Assembly (NCBI RefSeq): GCF_011030405.1 | Contig: NZ_JAAJTJ010000001.1 | Location: 1-64,000, forward strand | From: Parapedobacter sp. SGR-10 | GTDB lineage: Bacteria > Bacteroidota > Bacteroidia > Sphingobacteriales > Sphingobacteriaceae | Direction of reading: 5' to 3' | Length of the DNA: 64,000 nucleotides | Shown: one piece after another, positions 1 to 7,376 of the stretch | Numbering within the stretch: the stretch's first letter is position 1 | Layout: each line of letters begins with the position of its first letter | The notes under the pieces: model-generated | Seen by the model: the letters and a program-made list of their open reading frames with translations, nothing else | The model's database searches: none | Told to the model about the DNA's origin: nothing | Made by a program: the position numbers and the translations under genes

Positions 1-17
1 GAACCAACAATAGACTT

Positions 18-290
18 ATGTTTACGGTATATGCACTCTATTCTGCCAAGTATAATAAAATTTACATAGGCTTTACCTCAAATCTAAACGCAAGGCTGCT
101 CTCCCACAACCAGCTCGGAAAAAAGGGATGGACAATCCGGTATAGACCGTGGAGCTTGATATACAAAAAAGATTTTGAGGAAAAAGAGAGGGCCATGAAA
201 CATGAAAAGGAACTCAAAAGTGCTAAGGGAAGACTCTTCATACGTTCATTGATAACGCAAACCAGGCAACAGTCCGAGCTCGGATCGTAA
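18..290 (+). CDS. GIY-YIG nuclease-domain protein
   Basis: A 90-residue protein that is essentially one GIY-YIG domain. The motif is split as VYALYS (residues 4-9) and YIGFTSNL (16-23), followed by the conserved Arg of the NLNARL segment (26) and a basic ERAMKHEKELKSAKGR stretch near residues 57-72. This is the short UPF0213-like form, common in Bacteroidota near tRNA and rRNA genes. The family fold is a single-strand or structure-specific endonuclease, but the cellular role of these short forms is not established. A block of GC-rich hairpins and a terminator follow it, then two tRNA-Asp genes. Confidence 0.85.
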   Translation: MFTVYALYSAKYNKIYIGFTSNLNARLLSHNQLGKKGWTIRYRPWSLIYKKDFEEKERAMKHEKELKSAKGRLFIRSLITQTRQQSELGS

Positions 291-390
291 GCCAAAGCGA
301 AACAAATAACCCAGATACAAGACAAAATCAAACAGATAGTATATTGCAGGGTGAAAAACGCAAATCGCAAGTATATATGTCGGGCTCATA

Positions 391-443
391 TCCGCCAGCT
401 GGCGGACATCAGTTCGAGTAGGCCGTGTCCGCCTTTCGGCGGA
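391..443. repeat. Paired TCCGCC/GGCGGA hairpins downstream of GIY-YIG gene
   Basis: A perfect 16-bp palindrome (TCCGCCAGCTGGCGGA, 391-406) and a second hairpin with the same arms (428-433 and 438-443, TTTC loop) sit 22 bp apart. A TTCGAGT string resembling a tRNA T-loop lies between them. Nothing codes here. The stretch 291-660 otherwise holds only the terminator at 460-488 and the tRNA promoter. Confidence 0.6.
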
Positions 444-459
444 TCCCCGCTACTAAGTA

Positions 460-488
460 AGGCCTCAACGAAAGTTGAGGCTTTTTTT
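460..488 (+). terminator. Rho-independent terminator
   Basis: The stem GCCTCAAC / GTTGAGGC with a GAAA tetraloop is followed by seven T residues. It ends the transcript that covers the GIY-YIG gene and its hairpin block, upstream of tRNA-Asp. Confidence 0.8.
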
Positions 489-604
489 ATTGAACCCAAT
501 TTACTAAGCTTTTATGTCCGTGAGCTACGTAACTTTAACGCTTTTTCCCTTCCTATACTCTTCTCCATTTTTAGATAAAATAGAGATGTTTTTTTTGAAA
601 AAAG

Positions 605-635
605 TTTGCATTATACCAAAATACACCTATATTTG
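605..635 (+). promoter_or_regulatory. tRNA-Asp promoter (TTTG-N19-TATATTTG)
   Basis: TTTG at 605-608 and TATATTTG at 628-635 are 19 bp apart, matching the Bacteroidota -33/-7 consensus TTTG-N19-TAnnTTTG exactly. The tRNA begins 25 bp downstream. Confidence 0.8.
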
Positions 636-660
636 CACACCTTCTAACGAGAAGGGTTTA

Positions 661-734
661 GGTCTGGTAGTTCAGCTGGTTAGAATACATGCCTGTCACG
701 CATGGGGTCGCGGGTTCGAGTCCCGTCCAGACCG
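661..734 (+). tRNA. tRNA-Asp(GTC), copy 1
   Basis: A complete cloverleaf. The acceptor stem is GGTCTGG / CCAGACC with discriminator G. The anticodon loop CTGTCAC gives GTC, and the T arm contains GGTTCGAGTCC. The 3' CCA is not encoded. Confidence 0.96.
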
Positions 735-799
735 CTCTAAACATAAAAGGAAAATCAAGTTTCCGATCGTTCTTATATAAATTTGTTTTTAAAATTTTA

Positions 800-873
800 G
801 GTCTGGTAGTTCAGCTGGTTAGAATACATGCCTGTCACGCATGGGGTCGCGGGTTCGAGTCCCGTCCAGACCG
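800..873 (+). tRNA. tRNA-Asp(GTC), copy 2
   Basis: Identical over all 74 positions to the copy 65 bp upstream. A TAAATTTG string at 778-785 could be its own -7 element but has no good -33 partner, so co-transcription with copy 1 is equally likely. CCA is not encoded. This is the last clear host gene before the recombinase gene. Confidence 0.96.
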
Positions 874-897
874 CCAAAAGTCCCAGCGGGATCACAA

Positions 898-923
898 AGC
901 CACTCTTTCAGGGTGGTTTTTTT
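898..923 (+). terminator. Terminator after tRNA-Asp genes
   Basis: The stem AGCCACTCT / AGGGTGGTT (one G-T pair) with a TTC loop runs into seven T residues, 25 bp after the second tRNA-Asp. Confidence 0.65.
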
Positions 924-991
924 GTTCAAAAGTGTTCAAAATCAATCTTTTCAGAAAAAAAGCATAACAAACAATATCAAAGAAATACAAG

Positions 992-1044
992 CTAAAAGGT
1001 GCCTATTGAGGGTACCTTTTTTATTGGCTAATTTTGGTACCCTC
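992..1044. promoter_or_regulatory. Overlapping inverted repeats before the integrase (possible att region)
   Basis: GAGGGTACC (1008-1016) is inverted exactly as GGTACCCTC (1036-1044), with a 19-bp AT-rich gap. The first arm also pairs with AAAAGGTGCC (992-1001) to form a terminator-like hairpin with a T run. Its place between the tRNA and the recombinase start suggests an attachment or Int/Xis-binding region. I saw no second copy elsewhere in the window, so the role is inference. Confidence 0.35.
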
Positions 1045-1109
1045 GACTTAACCCGAAGGTTTGTGTGATGTAGGGCTTTAGGTATTTGTTCACCTGAAAA
1101 TTGTGTGTT

Positions 1110-2375
1110 ATGAAGGTTAATGAAAAACTTTCCATGCTATTGATGCTGGAAAAATCCAAAGTATCAAAAGACGGTAAGATGCCCATAACGGTAAGGCTTA
1201 CCATAGATTCCAAAAGAGCTGAGCTGTCCCTCGGCATGAAGATTGCCCCTGACAAATGGAACCAGGACGCCGGTACGGCAATCGGTAGCACCACCGAAGC
1301 AAGACAGATCAATACGGCTATTCACAGGCTTAGGGATGCGTTGATAAGGCATTATGACGTCCTATCGACGCAGCATGAGTATGTAAGCGCTGCTATGGTC
1401 AAAGACGCCTATAAAGGCGTCAAACCAAAAGAAAGCAAAATGATTTCCGAAACCATTGACTTTATGATCGAAAAGATGGAGAAGAAAGTGGAGAAAGGAA
1501 AACTTGCAAAGTCCACCCTGTCAAAATGGGAAACCACGAAAAAGAAGATAACACAGTTCCTTGCCTTTGAGTACAAGCTCCAGGACATCGCCCTCGATAA
1601 GATTGTGTACGCATTCGCCGAAGACTTTGCAGACTTCCTTATGTTGGAGCAAGGATTGGAAAACAACTCCGCCATGAAGTACCTCAAAAACATCAAAAAA
1701 GTACTTCGTACAGCCGTAGACAGAGGCTGGCTCGACAAAAGCCCGATTGCGGCCTACCAATGCCCCTATTTCAATCCAGACCGTGACATCCTGGACGAAG
1801 AAGAAATCATGGTGCTTTACAACAAGCATATGCCTGTGGCACGCTTGGCAGAGATACGTGATGCCTATCTTTTCATGTGCTTCACAGGTTATGCCTACAA
1901 AGACACTGCTTTACTTAGTCCCGACCATGTAACCAAATTCTTTGACGGCGAAGACTGGATCATGAAAAACAGGGAAAAAACATGGTGCCGCGAAAACGTG
2001 CCTTTGTTGCCTATTGCAAAAGAAATCATTGATCGATACAAAAATCATCCCATTTGCGTAGCTAATGGCACATTGCTCCCTATTAAGAGCAATCAGAAAT
2101 TCAACACTTACCTAAAGGAAATAGCCGAAATATGCGGTATCAATAAAAATCTGACCACCCATACCGCCCGCCATACCTTTGCCACCACCGTAACCCTTGC
2201 AAACGGTGTACCTCTCGAAACCGTCAGCGCATTGCTCGGTCACAAGTCGATCAGGACTACACAGATTTATGCTAAGATAGTCGCCAAAAAAATCAGTGAG
2301 GATATGAAGGAACTGAAGAAAGCCCTGCAACTGAAAATGCCTGTATCTATGCTGGAAGAAAAAGCAGTAGCATAA
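1110..2375 (+). CDS. Tyrosine recombinase (integrase)
   Basis: A site-specific recombinase of 421 residues, the usual length of Bacteroidota integrases that move conjugative or mobilizable elements. An arm-binding N-terminus and a SAM-like core-binding domain precede the catalytic domain. Visible catalytic residues are the H351-T-A-R354 box, G377-H378 and the nucleophile Y387. The position that carries Arg I in most family members is Ala262 (FTGYAYKD), as in the IntDOT branch, which also lacks that Arg. ATG 1110 is preferred over TTG 1101. It lies just downstream of tRNA-Asp and reads away from it, typical of the left end of an integrated element. Confidence 0.93.
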   Translation: MKVNEKLSMLLMLEKSKVSKDGKMPITVRLTIDSKRAELSLGMKIAPDKWNQDAGTAIGSTTEARQINTAIHRLRDALIRHYDVLSTQHEYVSAAMVKDAYKGVKPKESKMISETIDFMIEKMEKKVEKGKLAKSTLSKWETTKKKITQFLAFEYKLQDIALDKIVYAFAEDFADFLMLEQGLENNSAMKYLKNIKKVLRTAVDRGWLDKSPIAAYQCPYFNPDRDILDEEEIMVLYNKHMPVARLAEIRDAYLFMCFTGYAYKDTALLSPDHVTKFFDGEDWIMKNREKTWCRENVPLLPIAKEIIDRYKNHPICVANGTLLPIKSNQKFNTYLKEIAEICGINKNLTTHTARHTFATTVTLANGVPLETVSALLGHKSIRTTQIYAKIVAKKISEDMKELKKALQLKMPVSMLEEKAVA

Positions 2376-2380
2376 TTTTT

Positions 2381-2414
2381 AAAAAAGGAAACGTATATAA
2401 GCGTTTCCTTTTTT
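2381..2414 (+). terminator. Integrase terminator
   Basis: The stem AAAAAAGGAAACG / CGTTTCCTTTTTT starts 6 bp after the integrase stop codon. The A run on the 5' arm would let it work in both directions. Confidence 0.8.
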
Positions 2415-2790
2415 ATTTCCCGTTGCGGACGGGTTGCCCGGTCCGTATGTTCCAACATCCACAAAAGGGACTTAAATAAAAATAGTATCTACCACCAAAG
2501 TAGCAAATTTATTGACCAGTGACATTTTAATTTGCTGTTGTCAATCACAACGGGAACGATACTTGTAAACACCGCCAAACAGCCACAAACTGGTCATTTA
2601 GAATTTAAACAACTATATGCAATCCACAACAAGCTGGCTAACTTTGTATCGGAAGTGCCGGAGAGTGCAGAGGTAAATGTGATGGTTGGATAAGGTGCTT
2701 TATTCCTCTCATTCTATTCAGGAGTACATAACTACCCGTGCCTCTCCTGCTGTTTCCCGGATAATGTGAAGTGTGAAAATTTAAAATTTA
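2415..2790. other. Gene-free stretch between integrase and excisionase-like gene
   Basis: About 380 bp with no convincing ORF. It holds a TAACTTTG string (2639-2646) that fits the Bacteroidota -7 element and probably starts the downstream transcript, though I see no good -33 partner. GGAGAGTGCAGAGG near 2661 and GTGCCTCTCCTGC near 2739 are partly inverted copies. Untranslated leader or att/Xis sites are possible. Confidence 0.4.
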
Positions 2791-2796
2791 GTGAAG

Positions 2797-3105
2797 ATGA
2801 GAAATCCGTCAGAGAGCAGAATGAGAATGACCAAAGACCAGATCGTAACCGTCGAAGATCTGGAGCAATTCAAAAAAGAGCTTATAGAGCTATTCAAAGG
2901 GTTAATAAAAGAGAAACCCACGTCCACGACAAAGCAATGGTTGAAGTCCCACGAAGTACGCAAGCTGCTCGACATATCTACGGGCAAGCTGCTGACCCTT
3001 CGTATCAATGGAGTATTGCCCTATACCCGTATAGGTGGCGTGATTTATTACAATGTGGACGACATACACAAAATGTTTGAAGACCAAAAAAAATCCCTTA
3101 AATGA
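2797..3105 (+). CDS. Helix-turn-helix protein, excisionase-like
   Basis: A small protein of 102 residues with a charged N-terminal helix and a C-terminal MerR/HTH_17-type winged helix (WLKSHEVRKLLDISTGKLLTL, then a wing with YTRIGGVIYYNVDDI). Proteins of this kind are standard between integrase and mobilization genes in Bacteroidota elements, where they act as excision directionality factors or regulators. GTG 2791 is an alternative start two codons upstream. The stop overlaps the next ATG (ATGA), indicating translational coupling. Confidence 0.8.
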   Translation: MRNPSESRMRMTKDQIVTVEDLEQFKKELIELFKGLIKEKPTSTTKQWLKSHEVRKLLDISTGKLLTLRINGVLPYTRIGGVIYYNVDDIHKMFEDQKKSLK

Positions 3106-3362
3106 AAAATACCAAAAATCAGTTAAGGAAAGTGATAAATACCAGCACTACCCGGCAGGGCCTGGGGAGACAGCTGCCACCCCTATTTATTCATGTCGAA
3201 ATCTATTTCATTCAGAAAGGCTGCACACCCGAAGATGCAGCCTTCTTTTTCAGACACTACCAGCAGCAGGGATGGAAGCACACCAACGGCACACCCGTAG
3301 CCAACTGGAAGACCCTGGCCTGTGACTGGATTTGGACAATGAAGTATGACAAGACACCCTAA
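3102..3362 (+). CDS. Small replication-type accessory protein
   Basis: An 86-residue protein starting inside the stop codon of the HTH gene (ATGA overlap). Its C-terminal half (FFRHYQQQGWKHTNGTPVANWKTL) resembles the tail found in many phage and plasmid replication proteins, where a Y-x-x-x-G-W-x...W-K pattern follows the DNA-binding domain. The N-terminus is basic. I cannot assign a reaction. Position suggests it works with the primase-like protein encoded next. Confidence 0.65.
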   Translation: MKNTKNQLRKVINTSTTRQGLGRQLPPLFIHVEIYFIQKGCTPEDAAFFFRHYQQQGWKHTNGTPVANWKTLACDWIWTMKYDKTP

Positions 3363-3384
3363 AGGTTAAAGAAATCAGTACAGT

Positions 3385-4347
3385 ATGGAAAGACTAAACT
3401 GCGCCCGGGCGAGGCAAATGGATATGGTGGACTATCTGGCAACCCTGGGACATCACCCCGTTCCCAAATACAGCCGTCACCCAAACTATTGGTACATCTC
3501 CCCTTTGCGGAATGAAAGGACACCCTCATTTAAGGTCAATAGAAAACTGAACGTATGGTACGATCACGGAACCGGAGAAGGCGGCAACCTGATTGATTTT
3601 GGCATCCGTTATCACAGGTGTACAGTCACCGAACTATTACGGATACTGGAAGGCCAAATCCCTTGGCTTTCTTTTCACCAGCCAATCCCGCAAGGCCCGC
3701 AAAACCCACCCGGCCACTCCAGCTCTATTGCGGGTGAAAAGAAAAAGGACGATTTCAGCCAGATCGTGATCCTTGCCGTCCGGCCATTGGAAGACAAAGC
3801 CTTGCTGTCCTACCTGCAAAGCCGGAATATTCCCATCAGGACAGCACAAAAATATTGTTGTGAAATAGACTTTACCTTGTACAGAAAGACGCACACCGTT
3901 ATAGGCTTCAAAAATAACTCCGGGGGCTACGAGCTGCGCTCCCGATTTTTTAAGGGAGCATCCGCGCCCAAAGACATCACCCATATCAAAAGTGATACCC
4001 CACAGCCAGGGATACATGTACTGGAAGGCTTCACCGATTTTCTGTCCCTGCTCACGCTGCAAAACGACGGTCAGGTACAGACGGATTACCTGGTGCTGAA
4101 CTCCCTTAGTTTTGTGAACAAAAGTATAGAGCTGCTGAAGCCGTACAACGACATTTTCCTGTTCCTGGACCGGAATACCGCAGGCATCAAAGCCACCGCA
4201 GCACTGAAAGCACAACTGCCGCAGGCGTGCGATGCTTCTATACTATATAAAGACTACGAAGACCTCAACGATTACCTGAACCAAAAGCCAGCGATCAGGA
4301 CACAGGCAGAAAACCAGCCCGGGAAGAAGCGAAGGCCCAGACTGTGA
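3385..4347 (+). CDS. CHC2/Toprim primase-like protein of mobile element
   Basis: A 320-residue protein. The first 90 residues follow the CHC2 primase pattern (YWYISPLRNERTPSFKV, WYDHGTGEGGNLIDF) but lack the zinc-binding Cys/His set. The C-terminal half is a Toprim domain with the acidic ...HVLEGFTDFLSLL strand (Glu) and the IFLFLDRNTAG strand, where Asn replaces the second Asp of the usual D-x-D. Proteins of this shape are linked to mobilization genes in Bacteroides-type elements and are thought to prime the transferred strand or the replicating circle. The basic tail (KKRRPRL) suits DNA contact. Confidence 0.85.
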   Translation: MERLNCARARQMDMVDYLATLGHHPVPKYSRHPNYWYISPLRNERTPSFKVNRKLNVWYDHGTGEGGNLIDFGIRYHRCTVTELLRILEGQIPWLSFHQPIPQGPQNPPGHSSSIAGEKKKDDFSQIVILAVRPLEDKALLSYLQSRNIPIRTAQKYCCEIDFTLYRKTHTVIGFKNNSGGYELRSRFFKGASAPKDITHIKSDTPQPGIHVLEGFTDFLSLLTLQNDGQVQTDYLVLNSLSFVNKSIELLKPYNDIFLFLDRNTAGIKATAALKAQLPQACDASILYKDYEDLNDYLNQKPAIRTQAENQPGKKRRPRL

Positions 4348-4379
4348 AAACAGCAGTACGCCGTAGCCGTCCTGAAGGA

Positions 4380-4437
4380 GCAAGTTAATGTTTTTGCGAT
4401 ACAAAAACCAACTTGCCCCCGACGGCAGCGGGGGGCA
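4380..4437. promoter_or_regulatory. Candidate origin of transfer (oriT)
   Basis: In the 180-bp gap before the MobC-like gene is a nested inverted repeat: GCAAGTT / AACTTGC (4380-4386, 4410-4416) encloses GTTTTTG / CAAAAAC (4390-4396, 4402-4408). GCCCCC / GGGGGC (4415-4437 region) follows at once. Position immediately upstream of mobC-relaxase and the stacked repeats are what relaxase recognition sites look like. The nick site cannot be placed. Confidence 0.55.
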
Positions 4438-4526
4438 TTTGCTCCCGTTGGTCGCAAAAGAGTATAAGACGATCACCATGCCATCAGGGAAAGCAGGCAC
4501 CACAAAGAGAGTATTAATTTAAAAAA

Positions 4527-4913
4527 ATGTGTAATATGGACGAAGTGAAAGGGCCTGAAAGCACGGCCGGAAACAACAAAGGCGGCAGGCCAAAGAAGAT
4601 CATCAGGCGGAGCGAAATCATGGTCGTGAGGCTGACGGTTTCCGAGCGGCTGCATATCGAAAACAAGGCCCGGAATGCAGGCATAAAGCCCAGCGAATGG
4701 TTCCGGCAGGCCGCAAAGAATGCAAAGATAATACCCAGGATCACGCCCGAACAGACAGGCTACCTGCGGGCAATGACCGGGATAGCCAACAATCTCAATC
4801 AATCTACAAAACTGGCACACCAGGTCGGACTATTAAGTGTGATAGCAGAACATCGCCGGCTACTCGGAGAGCTGGACAGATTGATTAGAAAACTGTTAGG
4901 GGATGATAGGTAA
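4527..4913 (+). CDS. MobC/BmgB-like mobilization protein
   Basis: A 128-residue protein that fits the ribbon-helix-helix mobilization accessory family: a basic KGGRPKKIIRRSEIMVVRLTV N-terminus (the strand that reads DNA), then helices with NAGIKPSEWFRQAA and the conserved ITPEQTGYLRAMTGIANNLNQ segment typical of MobC. Such proteins bind oriT and assist the relaxase in opening DNA. It overlaps the relaxase gene by 11 bp, so the two are co-translated. Confidence 0.88.
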   Translation: MCNMDEVKGPESTAGNNKGGRPKKIIRRSEIMVVRLTVSERLHIENKARNAGIKPSEWFRQAAKNAKIIPRITPEQTGYLRAMTGIANNLNQSTKLAHQVGLLSVIAEHRRLLGELDRLIRKLLGDDR

Positions 4914-5844
4914 ACCGATCACGGGCAAGAGCTTTGGCGGGTGCGTCCGCTACCTGGTGAACAGGCCCGAAGCCCATATACTCGAAGCCGAAGGCGTCCG
5001 CATACAGAGTGCCCGCAGCATCAGGGAGGACTTCAATATGCAGCGCAAGATGAACCCCGGTCTGGGCAAGGCCGTAGGGCATACCATCCTTAGCTGGAGC
5101 TTGGAAGACAGTGCCAGGCTCACCGATGAAAATATGGCAGCCGTAGCACGGGAGTATATGGAAATGATGGGCATTCGTGACACGCAGTACCTGATCGTGA
5201 GGCACACCGACACGGCGCACCCGCACCTGCATATCGTGTACAACCGGGTGGACAATGAAGGCAAAACCATTAGTGATCGCAACAACTACAGGCGCAATGT
5301 TCAGGCGTGCAAGGACCTCACATTGAAGTACGGCTACCACATAGCCGAGGGCAAAAAAGCCGTCAACAGGCAGCGGTTAAAAGGTGCTGACAAGCTAAAA
5401 TTTAGCATCTATGACACGATCAGGCAGGCACTGAAAACCTGTGCGAATTGGCAAGAATTGGAACACAAATTAAAGCAAAACGGTATCACGATCCATTACA
5501 AATACAAGGGCAATACAGGCGAGATACAGGGCATTTCCTTTGAAAAAGACGGCGTGAAGTTCAAAGGGTCTGCCATAGATCGGAGCATGGGATTTGCGGG
5601 CATAGACAAGGCCCTTAAGCACCATGTAGCGCTCCACATACCTACGAAAGACCCGACAAAGCCAAACCCGCTGCGACCCCTGCCGGATACATTGGAGCCA
5701 GGCAGATATACCATAGCAAGCCATCCGCACACGGGCAAGGATATACTGGATATACTACTCGAAAGCAGGGCGGACAGCGTCCCTTACGACCCGTTCGGGC
5801 AGGCCCTAAAGAGGAAGAAAAAGAAACGTAAACGCAAACTATAA
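4903..5844 (+). CDS. Relaxase / mobilization nuclease
   Basis: A 313-residue protein with the MobA/VirD2-type fold. Tyr17 in GGCVRYLV is a good nucleophile candidate. The metal-binding three-histidine motif is complete (H101-T-D...H106-P-H108-L-H110). It would nick oriT and pilot the strand into a conjugation pore supplied by another element, since no type IV secretion genes lie here. It is short for the family (many have 400 or more residues) and ends in a lysine/arginine-rich tail KRKKKKRKRKL, so the usual C-terminal extension is absent. Confidence 0.92.
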   Translation: MIGKPITGKSFGGCVRYLVNRPEAHILEAEGVRIQSARSIREDFNMQRKMNPGLGKAVGHTILSWSLEDSARLTDENMAAVAREYMEMMGIRDTQYLIVRHTDTAHPHLHIVYNRVDNEGKTISDRNNYRRNVQACKDLTLKYGYHIAEGKKAVNRQRLKGADKLKFSIYDTIRQALKTCANWQELEHKLKQNGITIHYKYKGNTGEIQGISFEKDGVKFKGSAIDRSMGFAGIDKALKHHVALHIPTKDPTKPNPLRPLPDTLEPGRYTIASHPHTGKDILDILLESRADSVPYDPFGQALKRKKKKRKRKL

Positions 5845-5856
5845 AATCAGAAAAAA

Positions 5857-6423
5857 ATGGAAATAAAAGAGCTGGCACAGGCATTCAACGACCAGACCGA
5901 AGCAGTCGTAAGCCTGCTTTCAAAATACGAATGGAGCGAAACAGAGCGTATAGAGACCGCCCGGCACATGGAGAAGCTACGTGCAGATTTATCCGGGACA
6001 CAGGACAGGTTATCCGGCACAGCTACCGCATTGGACACGGCCATCGGCAGCCTGCCCACACAGATAGAGGTACGATTAAGGCACCGCTTCGAGGGCAGGA
6101 CACGGATTTACGGGCTTATTTTTCTGCTGGGAATGATAATTATGGCATTGACTACCGGGGCCTGGATAGCATCCCGCCGGGAAAATGCACAGCTACGTGA
6201 GAGCGATCTCAAATACCGTTATCACAGGCTGACCATACCGGATGCAGCCCTTCATGCCGACACCCTATACCAGCATAACCCGGACGGTTTTCACAAAATG
6301 GTCTTACTAATGGAGGCCCAAAGACAAGCCCTGCAACGAGCCGAGACCAATGCCCGCCAAAAGGAAGCAGAAGCCCTCAAAGCACGGGAAAAACTGGAAG
6401 ACCTGAAACGCAAAGCACCGTAA
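5857..6423 (+). CDS. Membrane coiled-coil protein of the mob operon
   Basis: A 188-residue protein encoded 12 bp after the relaxase. An N-terminal helical segment is followed by one membrane span near residues 84-104 (IYGLIFLLGMIIMALTTGAWIA) and a C-terminal coiled coil rich in Glu, Arg and Lys. Proteins with this layout follow relaxase genes in many Bacteroidota elements. A role in anchoring or coupling the relaxosome is inferred from position only. Confidence 0.75.
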   Translation: MEIKELAQAFNDQTEAVVSLLSKYEWSETERIETARHMEKLRADLSGTQDRLSGTATALDTAIGSLPTQIEVRLRHRFEGRTRIYGLIFLLGMIIMALTTGAWIASRRENAQLRESDLKYRYHRLTIPDAALHADTLYQHNPDGFHKMVLLMEAQRQALQRAETNARQKEAEALKAREKLEDLKRKAP

Positions 6424-6430
6424 AATCCGA

Positions 6431-6470
6431 TAGCCACGGCGACAGATTATGCTCGTGGCTATTCTTTTTA
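6431..6470 (+). terminator. Terminator of the mobilization operon
   Basis: The stem TAGCCACG / CGTGGCTA with a 15-nt loop is followed by a T-rich run. It separates the mobilization genes from the sigma-factor locus. Confidence 0.7.
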
Positions 6471-6514
6471 TATGATAAAATAATTAAATTTGAATAAATT
6501 AATCAAGAACAGAC

Positions 6515-7111
6515 TTGACTGCAAGCCTATTACCGGATGAAAAGGAACTGCTGCTTAGATTGCAAGGTGGCGATCATGCGGCTTTTGACCGGTTCTATCA
6601 GACGTACAGCAGACGTATTTTTATCAATGCGGTCAAGTTGGTAAAAAACGAAGACGAGGCACAAGATATTTTGCAGGAAACATTTATCAGGGTTTGGAAT
6701 AGCCGGGAGAATATAGATCTCGCAAAACCTTTCCAGTCCTATCTTTTTACTGTAGCACAAAATCTGATCCGTGATTTTTTTCGCAAGGCAGCCCATAACC
6801 GAAAATTGGAAGCCGAACTTATCAGAACGGGAACAGCGCTATATGACCATATCGAAAGCAAGATACAGGACAAAGAAAGCGCTATCCTGCTGCAACAAGC
6901 CATAGCAAAGCTGCCCTTGCAGCGCCAGAGAATATTTACCCTTTGCAAGATAGAAGGCAAAAGCTATGATGAAGTCGCCAGCATTATGGGCATATCCGTT
7001 TCGACAGTAGGCAACCAATTGGTCAAAGCCACCCGAACAGTTAAAGAATACCTGTATGATACAGAAAGCGGTATGGCTATCCTTGCCGCCTGGTTCCTTG
7101 TACAGTTATAA
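6515..7111 (+). CDS. ECF RNA polymerase sigma factor (SUS-type)
   Basis: A 198-residue sigma-70 family protein of the ECF group. Region 2 holds FDRFYQTYSRRIFINAVKLVKNEDEAQDILQETFIRVW. Region 4 holds LPLQRQRIFTLCKIEGKSYDEVASIMGISVSTVGNQLVKA. It starts at TTG 6515 because the frame has a stop at 6500-6502 and no nearby ATG. Its partner anti-sigma FecR is normally the next gene, but here a Fic gene lies between. It should drive transcription of the SusC/SusD genes once FecR releases it. Confidence 0.92.
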   Translation: MTASLLPDEKELLLRLQGGDHAAFDRFYQTYSRRIFINAVKLVKNEDEAQDILQETFIRVWNSRENIDLAKPFQSYLFTVAQNLIRDFFRKAAHNRKLEAELIRTGTALYDHIESKIQDKESAILLQQAIAKLPLQRQRIFTLCKIEGKSYDEVASIMGISVSTVGNQLVKATRTVKEYLYDTESGMAILAAWFLVQL

Positions 7112-7200
7112 GCCTGACCCTTATCTTCCGTACTTTTTCAGGGCAATCGGGTCATTCTAAAAAGCACCCCATCGGGGTACAATATTTGTAGAACTGTTTT

Positions 7201-7234
7201 CCGAACAAACATGTTTTGGCGGATTTTTTGTTCG
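7201..7234. promoter_or_regulatory. Inverted repeat in the sigma-Fic gap
   Basis: CGAACAAA and TTTGTTCG form an 8-bp inverted repeat with an 18-bp gap. It lies in the 264-bp region before the Fic gene, upstream of the TGGATAT array. A short ACCCC/GGGGT hairpin near 7165-7180 could end the sigma transcript. Operator function is a guess. Confidence 0.35.
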
Positions 7235-7307
7235 AAGAACACAAAAAATGTGACAAACTCTGCAAAAGGAAGTTAAAAAACATGACCAGATTGTTCTGCA
7301 TACTTTT

Positions 7308-7376
7308 TGGATATATATGGATATATTTTTGGATATTACTGTTTTTATGGATATTTTTGGGTAATTTATTGGATAA
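7308..7376 (+). promoter_or_regulatory. TGGATAT repeat array before Fic gene (putative operator)
   Basis: TGGATAT or near-copies start at 7308, 7318, 7330, 7348, 7358 (TGGGTAA) and 7370 (TGGATAA). The spacings 10, 12, 18, 10, 12 mean that a three-site block recurs exactly 40 bp later. The last site touches the ATG at 7376. This is the layout of a multi-site operator, and the Fic protein itself ends in a winged helix that could bind it. Confidence 0.5.

Noticed and set aside
18..290. The GIY-YIG gene as part of the mobilizable element
   Set aside because: It lies on the far side of the tRNA genes from the integrase and is a typical host gene of this group.
661..873. The two tRNA-Asp copies as attL and attR of an excised or nested element
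   Set aside because: Only 65 bp lie between them, both are full length, and the integrase lies outside. Tandem duplication is simpler.
1101..6470. Prophage
   Set aside because: No capsid, terminase, tail or lysis genes; the genes are those of a mobilizable element.
7307..7375. N-terminal extension of the Fic protein from the upstream ATG at 7307
   Set aside because: The 23 extra residues (rich in Tyr, Phe, Trp) come from the TGGATAT array and precede the normal start of the family.
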